This document shows positions 21,221 to 33,545 of a DNA stretch of 64,000 nucleotides, piece by piece. The DNA comes from Hormiphora californensis (Eukaryota; Ctenophora; Tentaculata; Cydippida; Pleurobrachiidae), in assembly GCA_020137815.1 (NCBI GenBank), contig CM035355.1:3616750-3680749 (forward strand). Reading direction: 5' to 3'. The notes beneath the pieces are model-generated. The model made no database searches, had not been told where the DNA came from, and saw only the letters and a program-made list of their open reading frames with translations. How positions within the stretch are numbered: position 1 is the first letter of the stretch; every line of letters begins with the position of its first letter. The translations under genes and the position numbers were made by a program.

Positions 21221-23068
21221 ATATTGGTTTTTCCTACGATTAAGAACCCCCATGGGGACAAAGACTCCTTATCCAACTACCGTCCAGTCTCCAACCTACC
21301 GTTTATCTCCAAATTACTGGAAAAGGTTGTCCTAGAGCAGCTGAACTCATACCTCAATGAGAATGAGTTACTGAACAAACATCAATCGGGTTATCGGGTG
21401 GGACATAGTTGTGAAACACTCCTGATGGGTATGTTTGATGATTTACTACGAGACCTTGATGAAGGAAAGGTCACTGGCCTCTTTCTTTTAGACATGAGTG
21501 CCGCCTTTGATACAGTGGACCATGGGAAGCTGCTAGAGACTCTGGAAGGACGTTTTGGAGTGAAAGGCTCTGTGCTGGATTGGTTTGCCAGCTATCTACA
21601 GTGTAGGAATTACCGAGTTAATGTGGAGGGGGAGCTTTCGAGGATCATCACGCTGATATGTGGAGTTCCACAGGGGTCACTGCTTGGGCCGGTATTGTTC
21701 TTGTTGTATGTCGAGGAGCTCCAGGACTTGGTTAGACCCTTTGGTCTGAGGATTAAGCTATACGCCGATGACTCTCAACTGTACATCAGTCTTGTGCCTA
21801 CTGACGAGGATGGTTGGAATGCAGCGAAGGAGAGGATTGAGGAGTGTCTATCAAGTGTGAAACTGTGGATGAGTGATCACTGGCTTAAGTGTAATGAGGC
21901 AAAGACAGAGTTTTTACTGTTAGGTAAGAGCAGTGCTCTGGATAAGATGGTCTTCCAGCCCACAGTAAGCTTTGGAGGAGTGGAAATCAGCCCTATGGAA
22001 TTTACTGGATCTGCAGGGAAGACCCTGGGTGTATTCCTTGACAGTAACATTTCGATGGAAAGGCAGATCAACAGTGTTAAGAAGCAATGTGGAATGCTTC
22101 TCAAGAATTTGTGGCAGGTTAACCGATGTTTGGATAAACCGACCAAGATGCTTCTGGTGAAGCAACTCATCGTTTCGAGACTTGACTACTGTAATGTCCT
22201 TTATTCTGGCTTACCAAAGAAGCTCCTGGATAGCTTGCAGCGAGTTCTGAACTCATGTGTCAGATTTGTGTATGGCCTGTATGGTCACCAGGACAGTTAC
22301 ATGCCCTACTTGAGTGAAATGCACGTCCTCCCGATTGAACAGCGAGTTAAGTTCAAGGTTTGCTTAATGGCGTACAAGATTGTACATGGCTTGGCTCCAG
22401 TGTACCTGCAGGAACAGGTCCCTGTGGATGATGGACTACATGTGATCCGGACTACCAGAGGAAACGCTCAGCCTGATGGCCTCAAGCTGAGGTATCCTAA
22501 GCTATCCAGTGTGAATGCAACTTCTAAGTTGAGGAGGAGACGTCCGTCGGTTTATCTGCCTGAAATCTGGAATAAGCTTTCCATTGATCTGAGAGCAATT
22601 GACTCTGTGGACTCTTTCAAGTCTAAGCTAAAGACTAGTCTCTTCATTGAGGCTTTCGGTGAATCCTGATTGTCCTAGGAGTGTTCTCTCCATCTTACTG
22701 AGGTTTGTTCTCTAGCTGGTACCTGTTTTATTTTTTCTGTATTTTGGCTCGTGGCGAGCAGAAGTGTGAAGCACGTTTTGGGTTTTTTCATAGCACGAGT
22801 GTTTTCTATCTATTGGACTTTTAAACCATCTTTTTAGAGTTCCAGGACTCTATCTCAGTCTGTTATGTTTTCAGTTACCGATAGTTATGTGGGCCGTTGT
22901 TTTTTTTTCTTTACCATTTTTTGTGCAATATTAAGGATAAGTCGGCAGGTATATTCAAGTATGTTAACCGTTCAGATCATCCTTCAGTGACAGCAACAGT
23001 TCTACTGCTCTGTCCCTGTCGGATATGGGCGGAATACAAACATAGTTATTATTATTATTATTATTACG
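21221..23068 (+). mobile_element. 5'-truncated CR1-like LINE with intact RT domain
   Basis: The open frame runs from about 21224 to the stop at 22669 (about 480 aa, no ATG at its left end). It starts at RT motif 0/1 (LSNYRPVSNLPFISKLLEKVV) and shows FLLDMSAAFDTVDH, GVPQGSLLGPVLFLLYVEEL, the catalytic LYADDSQLYISLV, LGVFLDSNISM and the C-terminal LPEIWNKLSIDLRA. The endonuclease domain is missing. The 3' UTR ends in (TTA)n at about 23047-23068, the kind of short-repeat tail found in CR1/L2-group LINEs. RT catalytic residues are intact, so truncation rather than mutation disables it. Confidence 0.85.
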
Positions 23069-23129
23069 TATAGTGTAAGAGCGGGAGAGTCATATATTTT
23101 TCTTATATTGACTCGATATAAATTGTGAA

Positions 23130-23153
23130 GTTCATATTCATATTCATATTCAT
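23130..23153 (+). repeat. (ATTCAT)n tail at the insertion border
   Basis: Three to four ATTCAT units directly before TCTT and the interrupted R2-like frame. TCTT also occurs at about 17030-17033, at the other border of the 6.1-kb insertion, so it is a candidate 4-bp target duplication. The tail probably belongs to the truncated LINE at 17034-18050, later split by further insertions. This is inference. Confidence 0.5.
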
Positions 23154-24263
23154 CTTTTAAACTTCCTAGAACAAAGGATCCGTTGGATGCCGACCGCGTC
23201 TAATCCACTCGGGCCTGAAGATCCTCGCAGGTTTCTGGCACATTTGTAGATCGACTCGCCTGTAATTTTGTCGAAAGTTACAGGAAAGTGCATGTTTGGA
23301 GGCCCGTGTAGAGTCGATTTACTGCTCATGGGGCATGAAGGTGGGTGCTTGTTCTCCAGGTCTTCTAACACTTTGGGAGTGCATGGCTTTGGTCCCAAGG
23401 AATGTCTCTCTGATTCCAGCCAACCAGTGGCTTCTGATGACTGACCACGCCTCATGAGATTTATAAATCTGTCATCACAAGCAGACTTGGACTGGGTTAA
23501 AATGCGGGAACAGAGTGGTTTCTGGATAGCTTGGCCTTCTTTGACCAATTCGTCGAATTTACCATTCGACCAAAGCTCGAGTCTTCGCTTCAGGTGCACT
23601 TTGTGTTCTTCTGGAAGGCTTCTGCAGAATTAAAGCGGGTGCCAGAATTGTAGCTGAGAGGGCGTAACATTCAGATTCAGGATCCGATACGAACAGTTTC
23701 GTGAGTCGAGTCAGTTCGTCTAAGAAGGATTGCCCTTCTTTCCCAAAGGGTACCAGGAACAAGTTCGGAGTCCAGCTACTCGTAATCCTCACTATCTCAT
23801 CAAACTTGCTGATAAGTTCCTGCCCATTGAGGTTTTTCCATACATCACGTTCTGAGATCTCTGGCAGAGGGGTTTCGGGTGGGTTAACCAATTTACACAT
23901 TGAACATATGGTAAATGGAGGAGTCACAGAATCTTCACTTTCGGTTGATGTACATGACGGGTGTATGTATCCTAGGCAAGCAGTGCATTTGCTAAATGCT
24001 CCGTAGTATATCGTTTTGCTGCACTCTACACATTTGAAATCCACAGTGAGTGATTCCCGAGTTTCGCTAATGAAGTGGTCAATCGAAATGTTCGGGGTTA
24101 AAAGGCTAACATCTCCTGAGAATGATACCTCAGACTCGGAGTTGGAGCAGTTCGAAATTTCACTGGATGGTGTTCCGGGAAGAAATGTCTTCAAGTATGA
24201 ATCAGGACGAAACGGGAATTTGGTCGGCGTCGAGCAACGTGTATCTGCGCCATGACGGGACAT
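23150..24263 (-). mobile_element. R2-like non-LTR retrotransposon, N-terminal half (PHD-like finger)
   Basis: Two overlapping frames, 24263-23559 (234 aa) and 23599-23150 (149 aa), joined by one frameshift near 23590, where both align with the single frame of the copy at 55341. An N-terminal cysteine/histidine cluster at residues 75-120 (CVEC, CTACLGYIHPSC, CSMC) looks like a PHD/RING-type zinc finger. The second frame runs to SSGPSGLDAVGIQRIL and is then cut. The continuation (ATTDLRDSLSMVARKLATS) resumes at 17033 on the same strand. Together with 14937-17033 this was one element about 3.2 kb long. Confidence 0.8.
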
Positions 24264-24794
24264 TTCCTACCGCTGCTAAACTAAATGTTCCATCCAAGAT
24301 GCACAAGAATCTGGAACAGAAGCTGAGGGAATCTGGAACATTTTTACAACATTTTTACAACATTTTTACAACATTTTACAACTGTTTTTTAAAATTTTTT
24401 GGGATTTTTTGAGCATGAAAAGTTGAATTGCATTGATGACCGCGCGCCGCGCCGCAGCGCTTTTATTATTTTTTAGCGGATCACATTAACACATCGACAT
24501 TGATCGATTGATCACAACAGGCCGTCGGCGGCAGACAGCAAATAGAAACCGGAGTTTGACTGTACGTATAGCACTGCAGTTGATAACAAAGAGAGAGTCG
24601 TAAATCTAAGCCAACAGAAGATTTAAAACATATGAAACAATCAAAAATCACAATCTACACAAACAAACTTTTAACGTCATCAATGATCATTATTGATCTA
24701 CATCATGTATATATTCTCTGGGAATCAAAGCCTTATAATTAATAATATTTCTCCTCTGCAAAGTCCCGCTTATATTTAAAATCCCTGATACGAA
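24264..24794. other. 5' flank of the R2-like element and 3' flank of ALDH3
   Basis: Contains a tandem TTTTTACAACA repeat (about 24339-24385) and a GC-rich CGCGCGCCGCGCCGCAGCGC patch (about 24440-24460) reminiscent of the GC-rich 5' flank of the related element near 55160-55260. It may be the element's 5' UTR. No gene seen. Confidence 0.4.
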
Positions 24795-27700
24795 TCACTG
24801 GCCGGATCCACCGGGCCAGGCGTACGCGTAGGCAAAAGCGCCGAGGGCAAATGTCGAGGAAACAGCGTACTTGGTGAATCCAGTCGATGGGGTACCTGGG
24901 GAGAGATTAATTTTGTCAAAGGATGTTATATAGGGGAATAATATAGGAAAGAGGGGCAGAGAGGAACAAAGAGGGATGTTCATGGGTCTAACATGACACT
25001 ATTGGCCACGATGGTGGTGCATCATCAATTGCTCTAATGTTTCAGTAAAAACATGCTCATGCTGCACTGCTGATATATCATACGTACGTGTTCTACATAC
25101 TGGGTTTGTAGTACGCGAGCGAGTACATGAGATTCTGTTTCCACTCCGCATCGTAGGGAGGGTATCTGAGGTTGTTAACACTCTCCATCCCAATGGGTCG
25201 GTGGAGGACACTCTTGGCGTGGGAGAACGTATCAAATGTGGCCTTGCCGTGGTACGATCCTGCAGTGGAATGTGTCATTAGTTACTAGAGGTACTACTGG
25301 CAGGGGGAGGAGGTGGAGGCAATATAAATACACCAGATCAAATACGAATTTCATTGCTTTTTTTTATTCGACGTTTAATAAATCATGTCTTATTGCTAGG
25401 ATAACGTACCTATTCCACTGTTTCCAACACCTCCAAAAGGCAGAGTTGGAACCATCATGTGCATGAGAGTGTCATTGATGTCCAAAGTTCCACTGGATAT
25501 CCTCTTCTTGATCTGAAAACATAGGCAATTAGTTACCATGGTTACCATGTAGGATTTAGGGTGCTACACAAGATTTGCTTCCTATAATCTCAGTCAAAAC
25601 TAAAACTTTAGAGTTTAGGTAAAGCTCATGTCTCTAAACTAACCAGGTCGATATGTTTGGCGTTATTACTAAACAGATATGTCACCAGGGGTTTCTCCTT
25701 TGCTCTCAGGTCCTTCACCACAGTGTTGAGATCATCATACTGTAGTACAGGCAGGATAGGACCGAATATCTCGTCTGTCATCAACTCGGAAGAAAGGTCA
25801 GGATTGGTCAGGATAGTTGGGGAAATGAACCTCGTCTCGGGGTTCGTCTGGCCGCCTGCAGAGAGTGGTACTTTAATTGGTGGACTGGAGAGTCGAGAGA
25901 GCTGGAGTGGACTATGATTGTCACTATCTGTCAATGTACCCTTAGTTTCACGAACAAAAACCTGTTTTCAAGGATTCAAATGACTGGCAAGGTGCCACCA
26001 CACAACTTACCAACTTCTGCGGTTCCCATTTCAAGGAGTTTGGTGAGACGGTTGTAATGTCGCTCGTTTACAATCCTCGCAAAATCTTCACTTTTCTCAA
26101 CATCATCTCCATACATGTCTTTGATATGTGCCTGATAATGTTCTTCGTGTTAGCCGTTAGGGTCTTGTGATATTAATTTCTCTTGTCATATTGATTTCTC
26201 TCAAAAGTTTGAGCAGGGATGTGGCGGATGGAATTGAACTACCACCTCAAATCTCCCTAGAGTTAAGTCTCTGGATCTTCTAGTGGTACCTTCTCATCCC
26301 AAATCTCCCTTCTTACCCGGTAACGCTCGATGAAGGCAGCGTAGTGTTTCTTGTGACAATAAACGTAATCTGGAGCAATACACGTCTGACCAGCGTTCAC
26401 GCACTGAAAAAGTGAGAATGCTATTTTAGCTAGGGGAGAGGATGTTACTTTAACTAGTGGAGAGGATGTTACTTTAACTAGTGGAGAGGATGTTCCTTTA
26501 ACTAGTGGAGAGGATGTTACTTTAACTAGTGGAGAGAATGTTACTTTAACTAGGGGAGAGAATATTACAAACCTTTCCCCAGGCAATCCGTTTTGCAGCA
26601 GTGTCCACATTCGTAGTTTCATCGACAATAACGGGGCACTTTCCACCTAGTTCCAGTGTTGTTGGTGTCAGATGTTCAGCTGCAGCCCGGGCCACAATCC
26701 GCCCAACACTAACACTTCCTGGGAAGAGGGAGGGGCGTTAGAAATAAGCACTAACACTTCCTGGGGGCGGGGGTGTTAGAAATAATGAGAAATAATAAAA
26801 CTCGCTTTTTTCCTCTCTAAATAATCTTATCTCTGCTCTCTGTTATTATATTTTTATTAGATTTTTACCTCCCTAATTTCCCATCCCTCATGCTGTAGAT
26901 TCCTTTATGTAGCAGATTTAATGGTGTTATGTATGCCCGGGGTATGCCCCTGAATGAACTCGTCGGGTCCGGGTGGTCGCATAATCGAATAAATTGTGCA
27001 GTGGAAAACTTTTCCGTATTATTTGGGCAGAAAACAAACTCCCATTTTTGTTGTGTTATAGTTGTGTTAGATGATATTGAGAACAAATTTGAACTAAAAT
27101 ATTTCCCCTTATTCAGCCGCTACCATGTCCAAGATTGCTGTGATTATCATTCTACTGGCTATGGTTATAGCGCTAGCGAGCGCGTACAAGAGGGGAGGAT
27201 ATGATGACAGAAGAGAGATGTCAGACAGCGCTGTTTTCACTACTTCTTCTGTGACCTTGCTTCTCCTTGGTCTGGCTGCCGCAGTGATGCAGTACGTGTT
27301 CTAGAGAGAGAGAGACTCACAGTACGTGTTAGATAGAGAGATCTGAGACAATGTTCTGACAGCGTTCTAGAGAGAGACAAATACCATGACTGATCGTAGA
27401 TGGTTGATCTCGTTTTGCATGATACAGATAGCGTTTTTATTATCCACACCTAACCGTGTTTGTGGTGAAAATTGTATCCTTTGAAAATATTCAATTATAC
27501 AGTTTCTAAAAGTTAGATTTGTGTTTTCAGTAATTTAGCGTGGCTAGTTTTTATGAAATGAATTATGGGGGAAGGAAGGAAACACTCTCGAAACACGTAG
27601 CCAGGCCACGGTTACACAACACATCTATGTAACCATGGTAACTATGTGTGAGAGACTGTATAACCACGGTAACTGCACAACATGTGTGTGTAACTATGGT

Positions 27701-29887
27701 AACCAATGTGTAACATACCGGTAAAGAAGATGTGATCCCAGCGGATTTTCAGAAGGGCGGTGGACTCTGCGACGGACCCCTGGACGGTCCTATAACAGAG
27801 TGGATCCAGGTATAGATCAAAATACTTCTTCATCACGTCAGAAGATGAGGGACTCACTTCACTCAGTTTGATAACAGCACAGTCACCCGCACAGATAGCA
27901 CCTAGTGAGTGGGGGGGGGGGGATCAGGGGGTTACCTCGTGCAATATAGGGGTTATTGTATTATGGGTTCACTGATTCAGTGGCACCCTAGAAAATAGAA
28001 ATCGAACTTTTTTCATTGATTCGTTACCATCTTATCAGTGATTTGTATTCACAAACAGGAAATTATGTAGGACAACGAAGACAGTTGATTTTAATTGATA
28101 AACATAATCAACACTTGGAATTATACAAACTAATTTCATCAACTCCACTTGTCACTTGCCAACTCCACATAGACAGTTGAACAAACACAAACACACACAC
28201 AGAACTCTACCCATGAGAGGGGAAAGGGCCAGCATAATGGGGTAATTCCAACATCCAAATATTAGGACAACCCCTTTAGGTTCGGGGGACACATAGGCCT
28301 GGTCCATCTTGTTTACCAGATCCTGCATAGTGGTAACCAATGGTAACGATGGTAACCAATGGTAACCATTGGGTAATGGTAATGATGGTAACCAATGGTA
28401 ACCATTGGGTAATGGTAACGATGGTAACCAATGGTAACGATGGTAACCAATGGTATCGCGTTATAACGATGGTTAACACGGTCGATGTAAAACAATGAAA
28501 TAATGAGGGAGGGATGCAAGGGGGATGTCTCAAGTAAGACTGGGAAGTTTAGAGGAATAGGTACGTCATTGTAGGGGAACGTGGGGTAACATTGATTGAG
28601 CACATGGACGGTTATAGACACAAATAGTATTGGACATTGAAAAGCCTTTTACCACTTACAACTTTGAACTTTCAATAAATTCACATCTTGCCCCGATATT
28701 CGATAATCGTAAGCATAGTTTTAGCTAGCTGCTAGCTAATGAGTTGCGTTCAATACTAACCAATACTAACCAATTAAGTGGGCAGAGGGCACACATGAGA
28801 GGATAATTCCAAGTCCCCATAACTAAAACGACGCCCTTCGGCTCATTGTGTTGGTACGCATGGTCCATTTTGTTAACCAGATCCTGGGAAAATCAAACAC
28901 ATGTACACACTCAATCAACCATATATACACACTCAATCAAAGATTGTGAAGTCACTGCGCTGGCAAGCGCAAAGGTGACCATCCCCTCCCCCCAGCCGCG
29001 TGTGCCAGAGTGCAGTAATAACTTTTTTCAGTTTTTAGCCAAAAATGGCATTTTGCGACGCCCATAGGGAGGCCCCCACTGCACCGATCGGTCTGAAATT
29101 TGGTATACAGTGTCACATAGTCTAGATCTACTGTAGTTTAAAAGGGCAAGTCTCTATCTCTTTTAGTTTTAGAGATATGGTATCGTGAAAAAAGCAATAA
29201 ATGTCCCGGGTCTATGTATCTATCTATGTATCTATGTATGGATAGACGCTATTTTACCAAATTTATAATCGTTTTTGAGAGAAAACGACATAAGATAGAC
29301 ACATAAAGATAAGAGTTTTTTCAAATCAACCAAATTTCTTTGAGCTCAATTTACACCCTGAAGACGGCTTCTGATTGAAAAACGGAGACCACACTGACGA
29401 AAGATAATCGTCTATACTTTCAGAAACTGTATAGCGAATTTGTGAAACTCTATTTCTAAGGGTCTCAAATCGCGTCTGAAGTGTTAAGACTGTATGAAAA
29501 TAGATATGACGATAATGCGTTTTTCGCCATAGCGACCTCAAATCTTGTCCAATCGATCTCAAACTTAATCAGCATCTTCATCTAGATGAGCCTGATAATA
29601 ATACATCCCTATCTTGACGTTATAACGTCGTGACGTCACGCTATGACGTCATAATGACGTCAAAATTGAAATGTTCGTATTTTAGCGATTCCTAACGGTC
29701 TTTACACGTCCAGACATGTCTTACATTGTATTTCACATCAGAAAATACCAAAAATATACCCCAATTATGCCAAAAACTAACAGAAATTAGTTGGCTGGAA
29801 AGGTGACCATTTTGTTGTCAAACTGACACCTTTGCCCGGCCCGGGTTACGGATACCATCGATGGGGTTAATCAGGGGGTAAATCAGG

Positions 29888-29961
<74 letters not shown>

Positions 29962-30618
29962 GAGAAAGTGAAAGAGAGAGATAGAAATCGGAGAGGGAAA
30001 GATAATGATGAAACCCGGAGAGGGCAAAGGTGTCAGTTTGACAACAAAATGGTCACCTTTCCAGCCAACTAATTTCTGTTAGTTTTTGGCATAATAATGA
30101 TTAATACAATTAACTGATTGGTTTTAATTAGTTCAATTAATTAATTTTAATCACGCACCGTTTTAACGTATTGGTCTGCCATCCAACCCTTGAGATGTTT
30201 CATAGCGTACCCCAGATCACTCTCGGTAAACTTCAGATCACTACCATTTGTCTCCGAGGGATGCTTCCCCAGATCCTTCTTCATAGCATCACAATACTCC
30301 TGTGCATGGAGGTGTGAGTTACAACACTACTCCTGTGCAGCTGCAGAGTGCAGTAGAATGGTGTGAGTTTGAGCTGGGAGATACAACTACAAAGTTGGGT
30401 ACAAGGTACGCAGAGATGGGGTTAGGGGGGAAGACTAAAAAAGAAAACCAACAGATCTAATAACTGCAATGCTAGTTCATGTATACCTGTTCCATTGCTT
30501 TGATCATGGCTGCACATTTCTTCAGTTGTCCCATCCTATACTCGTAGGGGATGGTAACCCCTGAGTCGAAACTCTCCTGAAGCTCATCTCGTACCTTCTG
30601 AAAGTCCTCCACTGCCAT
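24795..30618 (-). CDS. ALDH3: Class-3 aldehyde dehydrogenase (fatty aldehyde dehydrogenase-like)
   Basis: Oxidises aldehydes to acids with NAD(P)+. Eleven constitutive exons can be placed: 30618-30487, 30299-30159, 28322-28211, 27901-27719, 26718-26573, 26403-26317, 26131-26011, 25855-25644, 25512-25410, 25259-25101 and 24895-24795. Phases agree at every junction. Motifs include [29 protein letters not shown] with the active-site Glu, [11 protein letters not shown] with the catalytic Cys, [26 protein letters not shown] and NLRYPPYD; all are ALDH3 signatures. The last exon encodes a short hydrophobic tail ([18 protein letters not shown]), comparable to the C-terminal membrane anchor of ALDH3A2, so an ER or membrane location is likely. 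A second, similar copy of the GVVLxxGxWNYP exon lies at 28771-28883. Confidence 0.93.
26424..26572. repeat. 24-bp tandem repeat in ALDH3 intron
   Basis: About six copies of GAGAGGATGTTACTTTAACT plus AGTG, filling the intron between the ELGGK exon and the catalytic-Cys exon. Confidence 0.9.
28325..28455. repeat. GGTAACCAATGGTAACGAT tandem repeat in ALDH3 intron
   Basis: An imperfect array of GGTAACCAATGGTAAC-type units immediately upstream of the 28322 splice acceptor, in the intron between the two duplicated exons. Confidence 0.8.
28771..28883 (-). other. Duplicated ALDH3 exon (alternative or dead)
   Basis: Flanked by an AG acceptor and a GTTAGT donor, it encodes [19 protein letters not shown] and then [16 protein letters not shown]. 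It is clearly a second copy of exon 28322-28211 ([19 protein letters not shown]...). It is 113 nt against 112 nt for its partner, so splicing it to 27901 would shift the frame and reach a stop after a few codons. Either it is decaying, or it acts as a poison exon, or one base is an assembly error. Confidence 0.75.
28952..30094. mobile_element. Interspersed repeat family A, copy 1 (in ALDH3 intron)
   Basis: Begins TCACTGCGCTGGCAAGCGCA followed by AAGGTGACC. It ends in a foldback of about 75-bp arms (29765-29845 and 30018-30094, CAAACTGACACCTTTGCCC and its complement) around a (GA)n array. The body has ATCTATGTAT repeats and several TGACGTCA-type palindromes. No ORF. The same architecture recurs at 31199-32765. 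Confidence 0.75.
29889..29968. repeat. (GA)n microsatellite
   Basis: An uninterrupted GA run in the loop of the terminal foldback of repeat family A, copy 1. Confidence 0.9.
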
Positions 30619-31198
30619 GTTTGGGCTAAATCATGTTAGAGTTAAAAACATTTGCCGGAGGGAATGGGGAGTAGGGAGTAGCTGGGTTGCTATACAGACG
30701 GAGAAAAAACCGTATATCGGGGTGACATGTAGGGAAAAAACAAGCACCTTGGATGATTATTGGGGTGACACGTAGTACGGAAAACACAAGCAGAAAACGG
30801 TAAAGAAAGACCAAGATAAGACAAGAGGGTGGGTTGTGTTTTCTGGTGTATCAGATTACGTGTAATATGCAGTGCACTACATCGGGGCTAGCTCCTAAGG
30901 GAGATAAACAGGTGATTTGGGTACTACTCTGTAGAAAACGGGTGATTTGGGTGTTACATTGTAGAAAAAAAGTGGTACGACCAAAAGGGGCAAGGTTTTA
31001 TGTACTACATAAAGTACTACTATACAGGGACTTGGAGAAAGTAAACACATGGGAAAGAATAAACATGTGTTGCAAGGTTGTACTGAGTGTAAAAAGTCTG
31101 GGTGTGCAAAGTCAGGTGAGAAAATTAATCGAAATTAACAATCGAAATATAGGTCAACCACACACAACTCATTGCTAAAACTTCAAACCAAATAGCGA
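30619..31198. other. ALDH3 upstream region
   Basis: No ORF with recognisable similarity. Repeated phrases such as GGTGATTTGGGT(A/G)TTAC and GTAGGGAAAAAACAAGCACC lie at 30720-30970. The ALDH3 promoter should be near 30620-30800, but no diagnostic motif is visible. Confidence 0.3.
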
Positions 31199-32765
<1,567 letters not shown>

Positions 32766-33177
32766 ATATATAACTAATTCTTTCTCGCTATACTATCTCT
32801 TTCTTGATTTCGCTCTCCCTCTCCCATATATATCTCTCTACTTAACTAATTCCGGTGTATTGTGTAAATAACACAGCCTGCTGCGTGTCAAGTGTGTATC
32901 AAAATATTGTGGAATATCATATCGTCATCGCGGCGAGTTTTCCTCTCGTTTGCTCCTGAATCCTGCTGGCTTCTCCGACTGAACTGCCAAAACTTCACCA
33001 ATCCCGTTAGAAAACTTACCTGGGTGATTAAAGTGTTCGTAGTAAGTAGACAAGAGCAGGGCACCAGTAATAATAGGGACAACCTCGCGGTGAGGGTCGA
33101 GCAAGGCAAGGACTCAGTAGAGACACATTGCACATAACGGGAGGAGGAAAGAGAAATGAGATAAAATATATAGAAAG

Positions 33178-33238
<61 letters not shown>

Positions 33239-33255
33239 GAGAGAGAGAGAGAGAG

Positions 33256-33342
<87 letters not shown>
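33178..33342. repeat. (GA)n microsatellite, interrupted
   Basis: About 165 bp of GA with GGA interruptions, between repeat family A copy 2 and the 3' end of RagC/D. Confidence 0.9.
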
Positions 33343-33343
<1 letters not shown>

Positions 33344-33545
33344 GCGTGTAGTTGGAACATTGCCATAAACCCGCGTGCACTTCTACCGTCATGTGTCTGT
33401 GTCACATCACGTATCCCAGTAATATTAGGTCGGTCCAGAGATAATTCCGTGTCTTTGTTGAGTCAATAGAACAGTAATATAATAGTGTTCATGCGTGTTA
33501 CACATGAAAATCAATATAAAACACTCCTACTCACGTATATTTTGA

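Noticed and set aside
28952-30094. tRNA or SINE promoter in the TGGCAAGCGC block of repeat family A
   Set aside because: No convincing A and B box pair or cloverleaf could be drawn.
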